This document shows, piece by piece, positions 1 through 9,636 of a stretch of DNA of 64,000 bases. The notes under the pieces were generated by a model. The model was not told the origin of the DNA and made no database searches. It saw only the letters and a list, made by a program, of their open reading frames with translations. Within the stretch, counting starts at the first letter, position 1. Each line of letters opens with the position of its first letter. The position numbers and the translations under genes are program-made. The stretch comes from Lachnospiraceae bacterium. Lineage in GTDB: Bacteria; Bacillota_A; Clostridia; Lachnospirales; Lachnospiraceae. Where the stretch lies: assembly GCA_021770615.1 (NCBI GenBank), contig JAETQR010000007.1, positions 62,001 to 126,000 of the forward strand. Direction: 5' to 3'.

Positions 1-467
1 TTTTTCAAAAGCCACCCTTTCTCCCCGATCCACGGGTTTGGCTTTTCTTTCTGCAGATTTTTCTTAAACACCTGACGGAACAGACCAAAATGATAATTCA
101 GGCCGATGCCATCTCCCGGCAGTCCAAGCGTGGCAATGGAATCAAGAAAACAAGCCGCCAGCCTCCCCAGCCCTCCATTTCCAAGAGAGGGTTCCGGTTC
201 CATCTCCTCAAACGTACTGAGTTTCTTTCCATTCTTTTTCAATTCTTCCTTTACCGTATCATAGATCCCTAGATTGATGAGGTTATTGCTGAGCAGTTTC
301 CCGATCAGAAATTCTGCAGAGATATAATAAAGTTTCTTTTTTCCGGTATTCTGTTTTTTCTCCTGCGCCATCCCATTTGTCATTTTTAAAAGCGCCCGGT
401 ATAATTCCTGATCGGAGCATTTTCCAATTCCTTTTCCATACTCTTTCAATACAAATTCATTCAGCAT
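1..467 (-). CDS. glgP: Glycogen/starch phosphorylase, N-terminal part (cut by window edge)
   Basis: This is the first 155 codons of a gene that continues past base 1. Phosphorylases of this family release glucose-1-phosphate from alpha-1,4-glucans using PLP. The translated start contains the family's [13 protein letters not shown] block (residues 47-59), then [16 protein letters not shown] (92-107) and [13 protein letters not shown] (122-134), all hallmarks of glycogen phosphorylase. The catalytic C-terminal half and PLP lysine are outside the window. The ATG at 467-465 overlaps the end of the upstream secreted-protein gene by 11 bases and has a strong GGAGG about 7 bases ahead, inside that gene, so translation is probably coupled. 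Family assignment is secure; glycogen versus maltodextrin preference cannot be told. Confidence 0.93.
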   Translation of the reverse strand, partial: MLNEFVLKEYGKGIGKCSDQELYRALLKMTNGMAQEKKQNTGKKKLYYISAEFLIGKLLSNNLINLGIYDTVKEELKKNGKKLSTFEEMEPEPSLGNGGLGRLAACFLDSIATLGLPGDGIGLNYHFGLFRQVFKKNLQKEKPNPWIGEKGWLLK

Positions 468-2475
468 TCTGGTTTTCCTCCTCTTTCTCTTTTTCTTCTT
501 CTTTCTCATCCGGTTTCTCTTCCGGCAAAACCTTTTCCCCACTGACCGTTGCATTGACTGCCGACTGCCCGACTGTAAACACAGCCCTTAATACAAATTT
601 TTCTTTCTCCCCCGTCGTTTCATTCACCCGTGTGGCAGACGTCATGATATCATATGTTCCCGGCAGCACATAAAGAATATCCTCTCCTTCATAAGCGGCA
701 TCTTTGTCGGCATTTGAGCTCCAGAGTTTCTCCTCCAGCACGTAACCGCTCTGGTCAAAATAAAGATTTACACGGTAACACTCCGGATAAAAATCGACTA
801 CACTGTCGCCTTCCACTGCCAGTTCATATATATCATCCAGAACCACATCTTTTTGATTGGCCGAAGCGATTCCATCATAAATCCCGCCCACTACCCGCAG
901 ACGGTAAATACCATTCGCATCTGTGACCGCTGTATACCGGTTCAACCCCATCTGATCCTGAAAGCTGACCTTTACTCCCGGCATGACAAAGCCCTGTGAA
1001 TCATACAGCGTGCCATACAGATTAAAACCTGTCTCTACTTTTACAGAAGCTGAGACCACTATCTTTCTACTATTGTCGTCCTTGTCTGCCACTGTCACTC
1101 TTACCGTGTATTCACCCACACCCTGCGGGGTTCCGGACAGCGCTCCTGTTTCCCTGTCACCCTGCATCCCGGCCGGAAGACCAGAAAACGCAAATTCATA
1201 CTTCCCGCTTCCTCCTGCCATATGAAGGAATTCTGCTTTTTCTCCGGAAATCTCTTCTCCAAAAACAAGTGAACGGTTTTCCGCATATCCAACGAGCGAA
1301 TCTGCAGCGCCGATATACCAGTACACATTTACCTTGCTTTCTTTTCCCAGCTCATCGATCGCCGAAATGACGGTCGTCTTTCCAAAATAAGATTTTCCTG
1401 TTTTTCCACGGAATACAATCGTATTATTGCTTACGGAAGCCGTAATCCCATCAGGCAGACTTCTAATCTGGTACACAAGAGACCCACAGCCATACTGGCT
1501 AAGATCGACCTCAAGCGGGTCGATATACGTTCCGGCCTCTCCGGTCACATATACATCCTTTGGTGTTCCCTCTTTGATAAACAGCGCCTCTGCCTCCATC
1601 GATTTAACACCATTTCCGGGGAGCCCCGGCACGGATACCCGGATCATAGAATTCTTCTGGATGGAATACCCCCGCTTCACCTGAAGGTCATATGTCCGGT
1701 TTCCATGATTCCTCATTGTCTTTATCTTTAGAGACCGGTTGTAATCTCCGGTCACACTTGTCTTTCCCGACAACTCAAACTTGTCTTTTTCAAGGGGCAG
1801 TTCCCGGTCCAGGCTGACCCTGACCGTGTTATAACTGAGCGCACGCACAGAAGCAATATTAACGGTATCCAGGGACTCGACCTTTACACTGCACACCGCC
1901 TTCGTGCCGCTTCCGTCTACCGCTTTCGCCGTAATCTTTGCATTTCCCGGAGACAGTGCACTCACCACGCCGGCAGAAGATACTTTTGCCACAGACGGTA
2001 CGGAAGAACTCCATACCACTCTTTTAAATCCGCTGTTTGACGGAACAACACTTTTTTTGATCTCAAATCTCTCGCCGACCTTCACCGTCTTTTTCTTTTC
2101 TTTTAATATGATCTTCTTTAATGGTTTGACCACTCTCACTTTAATAGAAGCTTTTTTCTTTTTATTCTTTCTGGAAATCGCATATACTCTCGTAGTCCCG
2201 AGACGGACTCCCTTTACTTCCCCAATGGAATTGATCCGGGCGATCCGCTTATTTTTGGATTTGTAACGAACCTTCTTATAAGAAGACCGGTTTGGTCTCA
2301 CCTGGACAGAAGACGATACACGTACCTTTTTTCCCTTTCCTACATGTACGATTTTTCCATAATTGCTCTTTATCCTTACTTTTTTTACCCTGACTTTTGC
2401 TTCTGCCGTCGTCACTGCGGCAAACAAAGCCGCAAACAGCACCAGACAGATCAGTATTTTCCTGAACTTTTTCAT
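457..2475 (-). CDS. Secreted multi-domain Ig-like (Big_2) surface protein
   Basis: 672 residues. A signal peptide ([20 protein letters not shown], cleaved near AEA at about residue 26) is followed by a very basic Lys/Arg-rich first Big_2-like domain (about 27-115) and a second Big_2 domain (about 120-200, with [13 protein letters not shown] and GNAKITAKA). A putative-Ig (He_PIG-like) module with GLPAGMQ and [15 protein letters not shown] lies near 425-475. A carboxypeptidase-regulatory-like beta module ([18 protein letters not shown]) starts near 485. The C-terminus is a Glu/Lys-rich acidic tail with no sortase motif. This composition fits a cell-wall-associated protein that carries binding domains but no visible enzyme. 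It precedes and overlaps the phosphorylase gene. No specific ligand can be inferred. Confidence 0.8.
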   Translation of the reverse strand: MKKFRKILICLVLFAALFAAVTTAEAKVRVKKVRIKSNYGKIVHVGKGKKVRVSSSVQVRPNRSSYKKVRYKSKNKRIARINSIGEVKGVRLGTTRVYAISRKNKKKKASIKVRVVKPLKKIILKEKKKTVKVGERFEIKKSVVPSNSGFKRVVWSSSVPSVAKVSSAGVVSALSPGNAKITAKAVDGSGTKAVCSVKVESLDTVNIASVRALSYNTVRVSLDRELPLEKDKFELSGKTSVTGDYNRSLKIKTMRNHGNRTYDLQVKRGYSIQKNSMIRVSVPGLPGNGVKSMEAEALFIKEGTPKDVYVTGEAGTYIDPLEVDLSQYGCGSLVYQIRSLPDGITASVSNNTIVFRGKTGKSYFGKTTVISAIDELGKESKVNVYWYIGAADSLVGYAENRSLVFGEEISGEKAEFLHMAGGSGKYEFAFSGLPAGMQGDRETGALSGTPQGVGEYTVRVTVADKDDNSRKIVVSASVKVETGFNLYGTLYDSQGFVMPGVKVSFQDQMGLNRYTAVTDANGIYRLRVVGGIYDGIASANQKDVVLDDIYELAVEGDSVVDFYPECYRVNLYFDQSGYVLEEKLWSSNADKDAAYEGEDILYVLPGTYDIMTSATRVNETTGEKEKFVLRAVFTVGQSAVNATVSGEKVLPEEKPDEKEEEKEKEEENQNAE

Positions 2476-2527
2476 ATGACTGCACCATTCCAGTTTCTTT
2501 TTTATTCTTACTCACGAACCAAACTTA

Positions 2528-2556
2528 ATAATAGCACACAATCGACGGAGCGTCAA
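2528..2556 (-). promoter_or_regulatory. Promoter for the Big_2 protein gene (and probably glgP)
   Basis: On the minus strand TTGACG is followed after 17 bases by TATTAT, preceded by TGC (extended -10). It lies about 50 bases upstream of the start at 2475. The rest of the 208-base divergent gap holds a weaker plus-strand candidate (TGTTAGAAT, extended -10 only) for the gene at 2684. Confidence 0.65.
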
Positions 2557-2683
2557 AACATTTTGGGTGATTTTTATTGTCTCGAAATATATTTTTACAG
2601 GTAGTAAAATATTGTAAACTATGTTAGAATACTATTTGTAATCTATATGATCCAGAAAACCAAAATGAAACGGAGAACTTATC

Positions 2684-5068
2684 ATGTGTAAAAAACTATG
2701 GAAGCTAACAACAGCAGTTATGGTATCTCTGGCAATGATCTGTACCATGCTGCCACTACCCATTCCCACACAACAGACTGCACAGGCAGCAACGACGTCC
2801 AAGGCGATCTGTCTTGGGACTTCCCGGATTGCATCTCCTTCCCAAAGCGGAACAGCATGGTCCGGTGATTATATATATTTCGGTCATTATAAAAACTCTC
2901 CTATCAAATGGAGAGTATTAGACACAACCGGACAGGCCGGCAGCAGTTCCACACAGGGCGGTATTCTTTTACAGTCAGATCAAATACTGGACACCATGGC
3001 ATTTGAAGATGGAACAGACAGTGCCAACGAACATCGGAATGGAGCAATCCCAAACAATCAGTGGAATGCAAGTGATATACGGGCATGGCTGCAGGGAAAT
3101 GATTCCTTTATGAGCAGTTCCAATTTTTCAGAATTGGAAAAAAATAGTATTTTAGAAACGACAACCTCCGGAACTTATGAATCTCCGTTAAATACCCTGA
3201 ACAGTGTCAAACTGAACCGGGACACGATGTTTTTACTGGATGCCTGCGACCTGGCAAACAACCAGTACGGCTACCGTTACAACAACGGTTTAACAGACGG
3301 GAGCGTTGGAAACTACTGGTGGCTCCGGAACTCCCATAACAAATTCGGTGACGCCGCCGGTTACATGCTTTCTGCAGGTTATCTTTTCTATACCTTTACT
3401 TCTGATGACGAAGGCGGAGTCGTTCCGGCATTCAACCTCAGGCAGGATAACGTATTGCTGGTTTCTGCTGCCGGTCAGTCTAAAAGCGCCCCGTTGGCTT
3501 CTGTCACATCCTCTGATATCAACGAATGGAAACTTACGATGCTGGACGAAACCAAAACCGTGTCTATAGACGGCACAGTAAAACGGAGCGTAAATTCAAA
3601 TCAGATCCGTGTACCATATACTTACAGCGGAACCAGCGCCAACCAGCTTTCCATTATGATTACAGATGGGACTTATACCGGAAGCAATACTACGATAAAA
3701 TATTATGGCAGAGTTTCGGAAAATATCGCTGCTTCAGGCACAACAGAGTTTACTTTACCAGATGATTTCAACCATAGCACAGATAAAGTTTATCTGCTTG
3801 CAGAGCAGGTAAATGGTGGACAGGAGACGGATTATGCCAGCCGCCCGGTGGAAGTGGAAATTCATGAACACCAGTGGGCATTACAGTATAATGATGACGG
3901 ACACTGGTATACATGTACACAGCCCCAGTATGATATTGATCCAGATGAGATCAGGGATTATGGCGAGCACATCTTCGGTGAAGATGACGACACGTGTGTA
4001 TTATGTGGTTACACACTTCCTGAAGAACCGGACGAACCCGACGAACCCGATGAGCCGGACGATGGAGATGAAGGCGATGAGGGTGGCAGCGATGAAGAAG
4101 AAGTACATGTCCATCAATGGAGTTCAACCATCATAAAACCTGCTACCTGTACCGAAGATGGCCAGCGACGGGTTTATTGTACACTTACGGACGAAGACTG
4201 CAATGAAAGTTATATCGAAACGATCCCGGCATTGAGTGCCACGAGAACCCATACCTTCGGTGAATGGACACAGACTATCGCACCTACCACAACGCATGAA
4301 GGGCAGTCTAAACGCACTTGTACTGTCTGCGGTGCATCTGAAACACAGGCAATACCAAAACTCCACAAACACAAATACAACGAAGATGAGTGGCTGTCAA
4401 ATGAGAAACTGCACTGGAATCAGTGTTCGTGTGGTAAGACCAAAAACGGAATGTACCACACATGGAACAAGGGAAAAATCCTTAAAACGCCTACATCCAA
4501 AATGGAAGGCGAGATTTTGTACCGCTGTACCGTCTGTGACCGGACAGTGAAACGCATTCTTCCTAAAATCGGCATCTGTTTTTCCAAAGACTTGTATCAG
4601 TACAAGATCCAAAGTTACAAAAATGGTACCCCTGCCGTGACAGTGCTTGGTTTTGCAAAAGGAAAAAGCGCCAAAACAGCAAACATACCAAAAACCGTTA
4701 CTTTAAACGGAGTCCGATACACTGTCACGGCAGTTGCGGCAAAAGCTTTTATCCGAAACCAGACGATCCAGAAGATCATACTCAGTAATTCTATAGAAAC
4801 ACTGGGGGATCTGGCATTTTTCCGTGCCGCAAATGTAGAAAAAATCACGATCGGAACCGGATTAAAGCATTTAGGCGATCACACCTTCTGCCACATGAAG
4901 AAATTAAAAACCGTCGTGGTAAAAAGCAAAAAGCTGAAAAGCACAGATACAAATATCTTCCACGCTGCCAGAGATTTTACGATCCGCGTACCAAAGAAGA
5001 AAGTAGAACAGTATCAACGCAACGTGTTTTATCCGTATCCACAGAATGTACAGGCACTCCAAAAATAA
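2684..5068 (+). CDS. Secreted DUF6273 / zinc-ribbon-like / leucine-rich-repeat (BspA-like) protein
   Basis: 794 residues. The signal peptide is at about 1-36 (ending AQA). Residues about 45-270 match the DUF6273 type seen in Lachnospiraceae exoproteins (DYIYFGHYKNSPIKWRVL, WWLRNS, PAFNLR). A low-complexity acidic Glu-Pro-Asp linker sits near 448-475. Repeated Cys-pair modules follow (CTEDGQRRVYC, HTFGEWTQTIAPTTTHEG, CTVCG), a pattern common in clostridial surface proteins. The C-terminus (about 660-780) has LRR_5/BspA-type repeats (VAAKAFIRNQTIQKI, LGDLAFFRAANVEKI). The ATG is preceded by ACGGAG about 9 bases away. No anchoring motif is visible. A role in adhesion or polymer binding is likely by family only. 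Confidence 0.8.
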   Translation: MCKKLWKLTTAVMVSLAMICTMLPLPIPTQQTAQAATTSKAICLGTSRIASPSQSGTAWSGDYIYFGHYKNSPIKWRVLDTTGQAGSSSTQGGILLQSDQILDTMAFEDGTDSANEHRNGAIPNNQWNASDIRAWLQGNDSFMSSSNFSELEKNSILETTTSGTYESPLNTLNSVKLNRDTMFLLDACDLANNQYGYRYNNGLTDGSVGNYWWLRNSHNKFGDAAGYMLSAGYLFYTFTSDDEGGVVPAFNLRQDNVLLVSAAGQSKSAPLASVTSSDINEWKLTMLDETKTVSIDGTVKRSVNSNQIRVPYTYSGTSANQLSIMITDGTYTGSNTTIKYYGRVSENIAASGTTEFTLPDDFNHSTDKVYLLAEQVNGGQETDYASRPVEVEIHEHQWALQYNDDGHWYTCTQPQYDIDPDEIRDYGEHIFGEDDDTCVLCGYTLPEEPDEPDEPDEPDDGDEGDEGGSDEEEVHVHQWSSTIIKPATCTEDGQRRVYCTLTDEDCNESYIETIPALSATRTHTFGEWTQTIAPTTTHEGQSKRTCTVCGASETQAIPKLHKHKYNEDEWLSNEKLHWNQCSCGKTKNGMYHTWNKGKILKTPTSKMEGEILYRCTVCDRTVKRILPKIGICFSKDLYQYKIQSYKNGTPAVTVLGFAKGKSAKTANIPKTVTLNGVRYTVTAVAAKAFIRNQTIQKIILSNSIETLGDLAFFRAANVEKITIGTGLKHLGDHTFCHMKKLKTVVVKSKKLKSTDTNIFHAARDFTIRVPKKKVEQYQRNVFYPYPQNVQALQK
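4025..4060 (+). repeat. Four 9-bp units encoding Glu-Pro-Asp
   Basis: Codons at 4025-4060 spell E-P-D four times in near-identical 9-base units inside the linker of the DUF6273 protein. Such in-frame units can expand or contract by slippage, changing linker length without a frameshift. Confidence 0.7.
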
Positions 5069-5093
5069 ACCAGTTTAAAGAAGGCTTTTCACC

Positions 5094-6872
5094 ATGGAAC
5101 AAAAATACAGGATTCTCATCCGGACATATGAAACCGGGATCACTGCGCAAAACAAAACATCAAACATTCTGGGTGTCATCAAACTGGCTCTGTTTGCACT
5201 GTCCGTTTTTTCGCTCATTGCCCTGTGCTGTTCCTGGTTTTCCCTTCTATGGCTTTTGTCCGGCGGAATCTTTGCGGTTCTGTTTATCACCGCCTGCATA
5301 AGACATGACCGCATTTTAGAGTCAGTCGCATACCAGAAAGAACTACGGCATATCACAGAAAAAAATCTTCAACGCATAACGGGAGACTGGACTACTTCCG
5401 GGGATAACGGGGAAGAATACGCCGATCCGGAGCATCCGTATGCGATGGATCTCGATATTGTAGGTGAAAATTCTCTTTTTCAATACATAAACTGCACAAA
5501 TACGTATTATGGACGAAAGCAGCTGGCAGACGACCTGCTCCATCCGGAATATTCCGATGAAGAAATACGGAAACGGCAGGAAGCGATCAAGGAACTGTAT
5601 ACCGATTACGAATGGATTGCCGATCTGGAATACCTGTTTTCAAAGATTGGCAGAAACGACCAGTTCCCCAAACTTCTGTCCGAACTGAAAGAACAGAACC
5701 TCTTTACAAAACACCGGTTTATCCATATACTCCCTCCGGTTTTACGAACCATTACCTGGATTTCCATTTTAACTACAGTTGTAGTCAGGTCAGACTTTTG
5801 CTTTGCCCTGTCCGGAATACTTCTATTTTCCCAACTCATCGTCTGGAATCTTGGAAAGCATAAAACGGATCGCTATCTGAAAACCGCCCGGCTCACTTCC
5901 TATCAGATCCCACGATACTGTCCTGTCATCCGGAAAATCGCCGGGAGATCTTTTGCTTCCTCTGAAATGAAGGCGATACAAGCACAGTTAACAGAAGCAG
6001 AAGAAGGCATCCGGCAGTTTTCACGTATCTCCTCGCACATCAAAGCTACGGCAAATCCACTGGCTTCACTTCTTTTAAACTTATTCTTTCTTTGGGATCA
6101 CAAAAATGTATTTGACTTTGAAAAATGGAAATTAGAATATGGAAAAACAGCGGAAAGCTGGTTTTCTACTATTGGAGAATTAGAAAGCCTGATGAGTTTT
6201 GCCGGCCTTGCGAGAAACTGCGACACCGTCTGCCTTCCCACATGGTCCGGACACAAACGGTATTTTCTTGCAAAACAGGCCGGACACCCTCTGCTCTGCA
6301 ACAAAAAGCGGGTCTGCAATGACTTTGAGATGAAAGATCATATCGTGATCATCTCCGGCTCCAACATGTCCGGAAAAAGTACATTTATGAGAACGGTCGG
6401 CATCAACCTCGTGCTGGCAAAAGCCGGCAGCTATGTCTGTGCAGAAAAAATGGAATGTTCCCATATAGACATCCTGACTTCCATGCGCATCACGGACCGG
6501 ACAACCGATGGGATCTCCACCTTTTATTCCGAACTCTTAAGGATCAAAAAGATCATAGAAGCAGCAGAGACAAATAAGAATGTGCTGTTTTTGATCGATG
6601 AAATATTCCGTGGCACGAACTCAGACGAACGCCGCCTTGGTGCTGAAGGCGTCCTCCAGCGACTGCTTTCTCTCGGCGTCTGCGGTTTTATCACCACGCA
6701 CGATCTGGAAATCTGTAAACTGGAAAAGAATCATCCTTCCATTGTAAATTACAATTTCAGCGAGGAATATAAAGAGGACGAGATGTATTTTGACTACCAG
6801 ATCAAAAAAGGGGTGTCAACGACGAGAAATGCGGAGTTTCTTTTGAGGAAAGTGGGGATCCTGCCAGACTGA
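5094..6872 (+). CDS. Membrane-anchored MutS-family ATPase
   Basis: 592 residues. Two hydrophobic stretches near 22-65 predict an N-terminal membrane hairpin, and another hydrophobic pair lies near 225-255. The C-terminal third is a MutS domain V: Walker A GSNMSGKST (about 421-429), then DRTTDGISTFYSELLR, Walker B LFLIDEIFRGTN (about 499-510) and the ITTHD switch (about 548). The mismatch-recognition and connector domains of MutS1 and the Smr nuclease of MutS2 are absent. This is therefore one of the short, uncharacterised MutS-like membrane ATPases, not a replicative mismatch-repair protein. It starts 25 bases after the DUF6273 gene and may be cotranscribed. Role unknown. Confidence 0.82.
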   Translation: MEQKYRILIRTYETGITAQNKTSNILGVIKLALFALSVFSLIALCCSWFSLLWLLSGGIFAVLFITACIRHDRILESVAYQKELRHITEKNLQRITGDWTTSGDNGEEYADPEHPYAMDLDIVGENSLFQYINCTNTYYGRKQLADDLLHPEYSDEEIRKRQEAIKELYTDYEWIADLEYLFSKIGRNDQFPKLLSELKEQNLFTKHRFIHILPPVLRTITWISILTTVVVRSDFCFALSGILLFSQLIVWNLGKHKTDRYLKTARLTSYQIPRYCPVIRKIAGRSFASSEMKAIQAQLTEAEEGIRQFSRISSHIKATANPLASLLLNLFFLWDHKNVFDFEKWKLEYGKTAESWFSTIGELESLMSFAGLARNCDTVCLPTWSGHKRYFLAKQAGHPLLCNKKRVCNDFEMKDHIVIISGSNMSGKSTFMRTVGINLVLAKAGSYVCAEKMECSHIDILTSMRITDRTTDGISTFYSELLRIKKIIEAAETNKNVLFLIDEIFRGTNSDERRLGAEGVLQRLLSLGVCGFITTHDLEICKLEKNHPSIVNYNFSEEYKEDEMYFDYQIKKGVSTTRNAEFLLRKVGILPD

Positions 6873-7328
6873 TCACCCAGACACTCCATCACATAAAACA
6901 TGTAATGTTCCAGCTTTATCTACAACCCGCATATTTCGAACATTACTCTCAGAATCCGGAATATCTATATTCAAAACATGATTTACCGTATCAATCTGAT
7001 ACATCAAACCATCAAACATAGTCGCACTGAGAATCATATTAAAAGATGCATTTAATTCATTATTGGCAACGATATGTAAATCGGGGTATAATATACCACC
7101 GACATCCAATGTCATTTTATACATATTACCACATGTCTGACCACCAAAACCAGCTATCGGGACATCCTTCTGAACCATTTTGGCTCCCATCTTTGATACA
7201 ATAATCTCCTCATCGTCTGTCCAAATCGGAATGTATGCCCCTGTATCCAATAATGCTGTAAGTCGATTATTAAGCATCACAACCGGCCTTTGGTGATTTT
7301 TGTCTAAACTCATTGTATATTGTTTCAT
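6873..7328 (-). CDS. Retropepsin-like (gag-type) aspartyl protease domain protein
   Basis: 151 residues, no signal peptide. ALLDTGAYIPIW (about 26-37) is the DTGA active-site motif of single-domain, retroviral-type aspartic proteases. MILSATMFDGL (about 99-109) resembles the hydrophobic-hydrophobic-Gly element that closes the fold. Such single-domain enzymes act as dimers. The stop codon directly abuts the stop of the MutS-like gene on the other strand, with no intergenic base. A GGGGG ribosome site lies 4 bases before the ATG. It follows the short gene at 7349-7582 by 20 bases and is probably at the tail of the rpmE-prfA operon. Proteolytic activity is inferred from the motif only; the substrate is unknown. 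Confidence 0.65.
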   Translation of the reverse strand: MKQYTMSLDKNHQRPVVMLNNRLTALLDTGAYIPIWTDDEEIIVSKMGAKMVQKDVPIAGFGGQTCGNMYKMTLDVGGILYPDLHIVANNELNASFNMILSATMFDGLMYQIDTVNHVLNIDIPDSESNVRNMRVVDKAGTLHVLCDGVSG

Positions 7329-7348
7329 AATACCCCCATTTCAAAAAG

Positions 7349-7582
7349 TCACAGTACTCCTACCATACCCAGTTGTAGACATCCATCCGGATTTGTATGC
7401 CGAGAAATAATCTCACCATCCAGCACCAATTTTGTCAGTTCAGATTTTGTCTTATCACTATATTTCACAACTGCTGACTCAACAGATACCCCATCATCAT
7501 TTCTATATTGTACATCCGTTAAACCTACCCACTGATCCGGATATTTCTTTTGAATCTGTTCCCACGTCAATCTTTTCGCCAT
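7349..7582 (-). CDS. Small conserved hypothetical protein (partner of the retropepsin-like gene)
   Basis: 77 residues from the ATG at 7582, chosen because AAGGGGGTGG lies just before it; an upstream in-frame ATG at 7612 has no such site. The sequence MAKRLTWEQIQKKYPDQWV... is soluble, with no recognised catalytic motif. Small proteins starting this way are often found next to DTGA-type aspartyl protease genes in clostridia, and here the two are 20 bases apart and likely cotranslated. Function unknown. Confidence 0.6.
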   Translation of the reverse strand: MAKRLTWEQIQKKYPDQWVGLTDVQYRNDDGVSVESAVVKYSDKTKSELTKLVLDGEIISRHTNPDGCLQLGMVGVL

Positions 7583-7630
7583 TAAAACCACCCCCTTCAT
7601 CAATATATCCATTTAATCCCTCCTTGCCCC

Positions 7631-8701
7631 CTACTCACTCATCTTCGCAAGTTTCGCCGCCTGATCGGCAGCGATCAGACTATCGATCACCTCATTCAGA
7701 TCCCCATCAATGATTGCATCCAGACGGTGCAGTGTCAGCTTGATCCGGTGGTCAGTCACCCTTCCCTGCGGGTAATTATATGTTCTGATCTTTTCAGAGC
7801 GGTCTCCGGTACCGATCTGGCTTCTTCGCTTTTCTGCCTCTTCATCATGCGCTTTGGCGCACTCCAACTCATATAATCTGGCACGGAGTACCTTTAACGC
7901 CTTATCTTTATTTTTCAACTGGGACTTTTCATCCTGACAGGAAATCACGATACCCGTCGGAATGTGTGTGAGCCGCACTGCCGAGTCTGTCGTATTGACA
8001 CACTGCCCGCCATTTCCGGACGCACGGAACACATCAAACTTACAATCATTCATGTCGATCTCGACTTCCACGTCCTCCACTTCCGGCATGATTGCGACTG
8101 TCGCTGTAGACGTATGGATACGGCCGCCGGATTCTGTAGCCGGGATTCTCTGTACACGGTGCACGCCGCTTTCGTATTTCAGCTTTGAATACGCACCCGT
8201 CCCATTTATCATAAACACGATTTCTTTAAAACCACCAATTCCGTTTTCATTGGAATTCATCGTATCGACCTTCCAGTGGTTTCTCTCTGCATACTTACAA
8301 TACATACGATAAAGATCTGCTGCAAATAAAGCGGCCTCATCACCACCGGCACCCCCCCGGATCTCCACGATGACATTTTTATCATCATTGGGATCTTTCG
8401 GAAGAAGAAGAATACGAAGTTCCTGTTCAATTTCTCCGATGCTGGCCTTGCACTCATTCAGTTCTTCTTTAGCAAGTTCACGCATCTCCTCGTCACTTTC
8501 CTCTTCAAGGATCGCCAGACTATCTTCGATCCCATCCTTCGCCGCCTTATACTCTTTATATTTCGTCACAACAGGCTCTAAGTCAGCCTGCTCCTTCATA
8601 AGCTTCTGATACCGTGACTGGTCATTCAGAACATCCGGCTCACTGAGTTCATTCAGAACCTCTTCATAACGAAACAGCGTATCTTCTAATTTATCAAACA
8701 T
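7631..8701 (-). CDS. prfA: Peptide chain release factor 1
   Basis: 356 residues, normal full length. RF-1 recognises UAA and UAG stop codons and triggers peptidyl-tRNA hydrolysis. The PAT stop-codon reading motif ([13 protein letters not shown], near 185) and the GGQ catalytic motif ([18 protein letters not shown], near 232) are both present. The C-terminal [12 protein letters not shown] block is typical. GGAGGAG precedes the ATG by a few bases. It lies downstream of prmC, whose product methylates the GGQ glutamine, so the pair is functionally linked. Secure call. Confidence 0.97.
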   Translation of the reverse strand: MFDKLEDTLFRYEEVLNELSEPDVLNDQSRYQKLMKEQADLEPVVTKYKEYKAAKDGIEDSLAILEEESDEEMRELAKEELNECKASIGEIEQELRILLLPKDPNDDKNVIVEIRGGAGGDEAALFAADLYRMYCKYAERNHWKVDTMNSNENGIGGFKEIVFMINGTGAYSKLKYESGVHRVQRIPATESGGRIHTSTATVAIMPEVEDVEVEIDMNDCKFDVFRASGNGGQCVNTTDSAVRLTHIPTGIVISCQDEKSQLKNKDKALKVLRARLYELECAKAHDEEAEKRRSQIGTGDRSEKIRTYNYPQGRVTDHRIKLTLHRLDAIIDGDLNEVIDSLIAADQAAKLAKMSE

Positions 8702-8763
8702 CAGACTCCTCCATTCTGCCAGCAGATCATTTACCTGTATAACATCTCCAGATTGGATCGACG

Positions 8764-9636
8764 TTATACGGAAACAAAATACCCACTGACCACCCTGTCG
8801 TTTCCGGCAAGATCTTTCTTTATCTCTATCTTTTCAAATCCCCGCTCTGACATAAGCGAAGACACGCTCTCACCCTGTTCACACCCTATTTCAAAACACA
8901 AAATCCCCCCATCGTTCAGATACCCCGGAGCTTCCTTTATGATACGGCGGTAAAACAACAATCCGTCGTCCCCACCGTCCAGTGCCTCCGGCGGCTCAAA
9001 CCGGCTCACCTCCGGCATCAGTCCCGGAATCACATCTGACTCGATATACGGTGGATTCGATACGATCACATCAAAAGTCCCTGTAACCGGCTCAAACAAG
9101 TCACCACAAACAACCGTAACCTCGGCGTTCCACTCATCCGCCATTCTTTTCTTCAAATGAACTGCATTCATTTCTGCCACCCTGAGAGCCCCTTCCGACA
9201 AATCGCTGAGAACGATCCGGGATGGTTTCCCAAATACCCCGATGCTTAATCCGATGCACCCTGATCCCGTACACAGATCAAGGACCCGTTTTCCCTTACA
9301 AAAAGGATAAATATATTCCACAAGGATTTCCGTATCCTGCCTCGGGACAAGGACATTTTCATCCACAGAAAAAGAAAGTCCCATAAACTCCGTGCACCCG
9401 GTAATATACTCTAACGGAATCCTTTTTTCCCTCTTTGAGAGCAGGGCCTCATACCGGTCCCGTACTGCCTGGCCTGCCTCTTCTTCTTTCCGAAGAAAAT
9501 AATCACTTCTCTCAAAAGAACAGTTACTTCCCGCAAAGCATGCTCTCAAAAGATACCATGCATTCAGCCCTGCCTCCGGTACCCCTGCCTGTTCTAACTG
9601 TTTCACACCCATGGCCAGCAACTGCTCCAGTGTCAT
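8764..9636 (-). CDS. prmC: Release factor glutamine N5-methyltransferase
   Basis: 290 residues. It methylates the glutamine of the GGQ motif of release factors with S-adenosylmethionine. Visible motifs are the N-terminal helical domain (about 1-85), [12 protein letters not shown]-binding [15 protein letters not shown] (about 116-130) and the catalytic NPPY ([13 protein letters not shown], near 193). The start codon overlaps the stop of the DUF1385 gene (ATGA, 9633-9636), indicating translational coupling. prfA follows after 62 bases. Confidence 0.95.
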   Translation of the reverse strand: MTLEQLLAMGVKQLEQAGVPEAGLNAWYLLRACFAGSNCSFERSDYFLRKEEEAGQAVRDRYEALLSKREKRIPLEYITGCTEFMGLSFSVDENVLVPRQDTEILVEYIYPFCKGKRVLDLCTGSGCIGLSIGVFGKPSRIVLSDLSEGALRVAEMNAVHLKKRMADEWNAEVTVVCGDLFEPVTGTFDVIVSNPPYIESDVIPGLMPEVSRFEPPEALDGGDDGLLFYRRIIKEAPGYLNDGGILCFEIGCEQGESVSSLMSERGFEKIEIKKDLAGNDRVVSGYFVSV

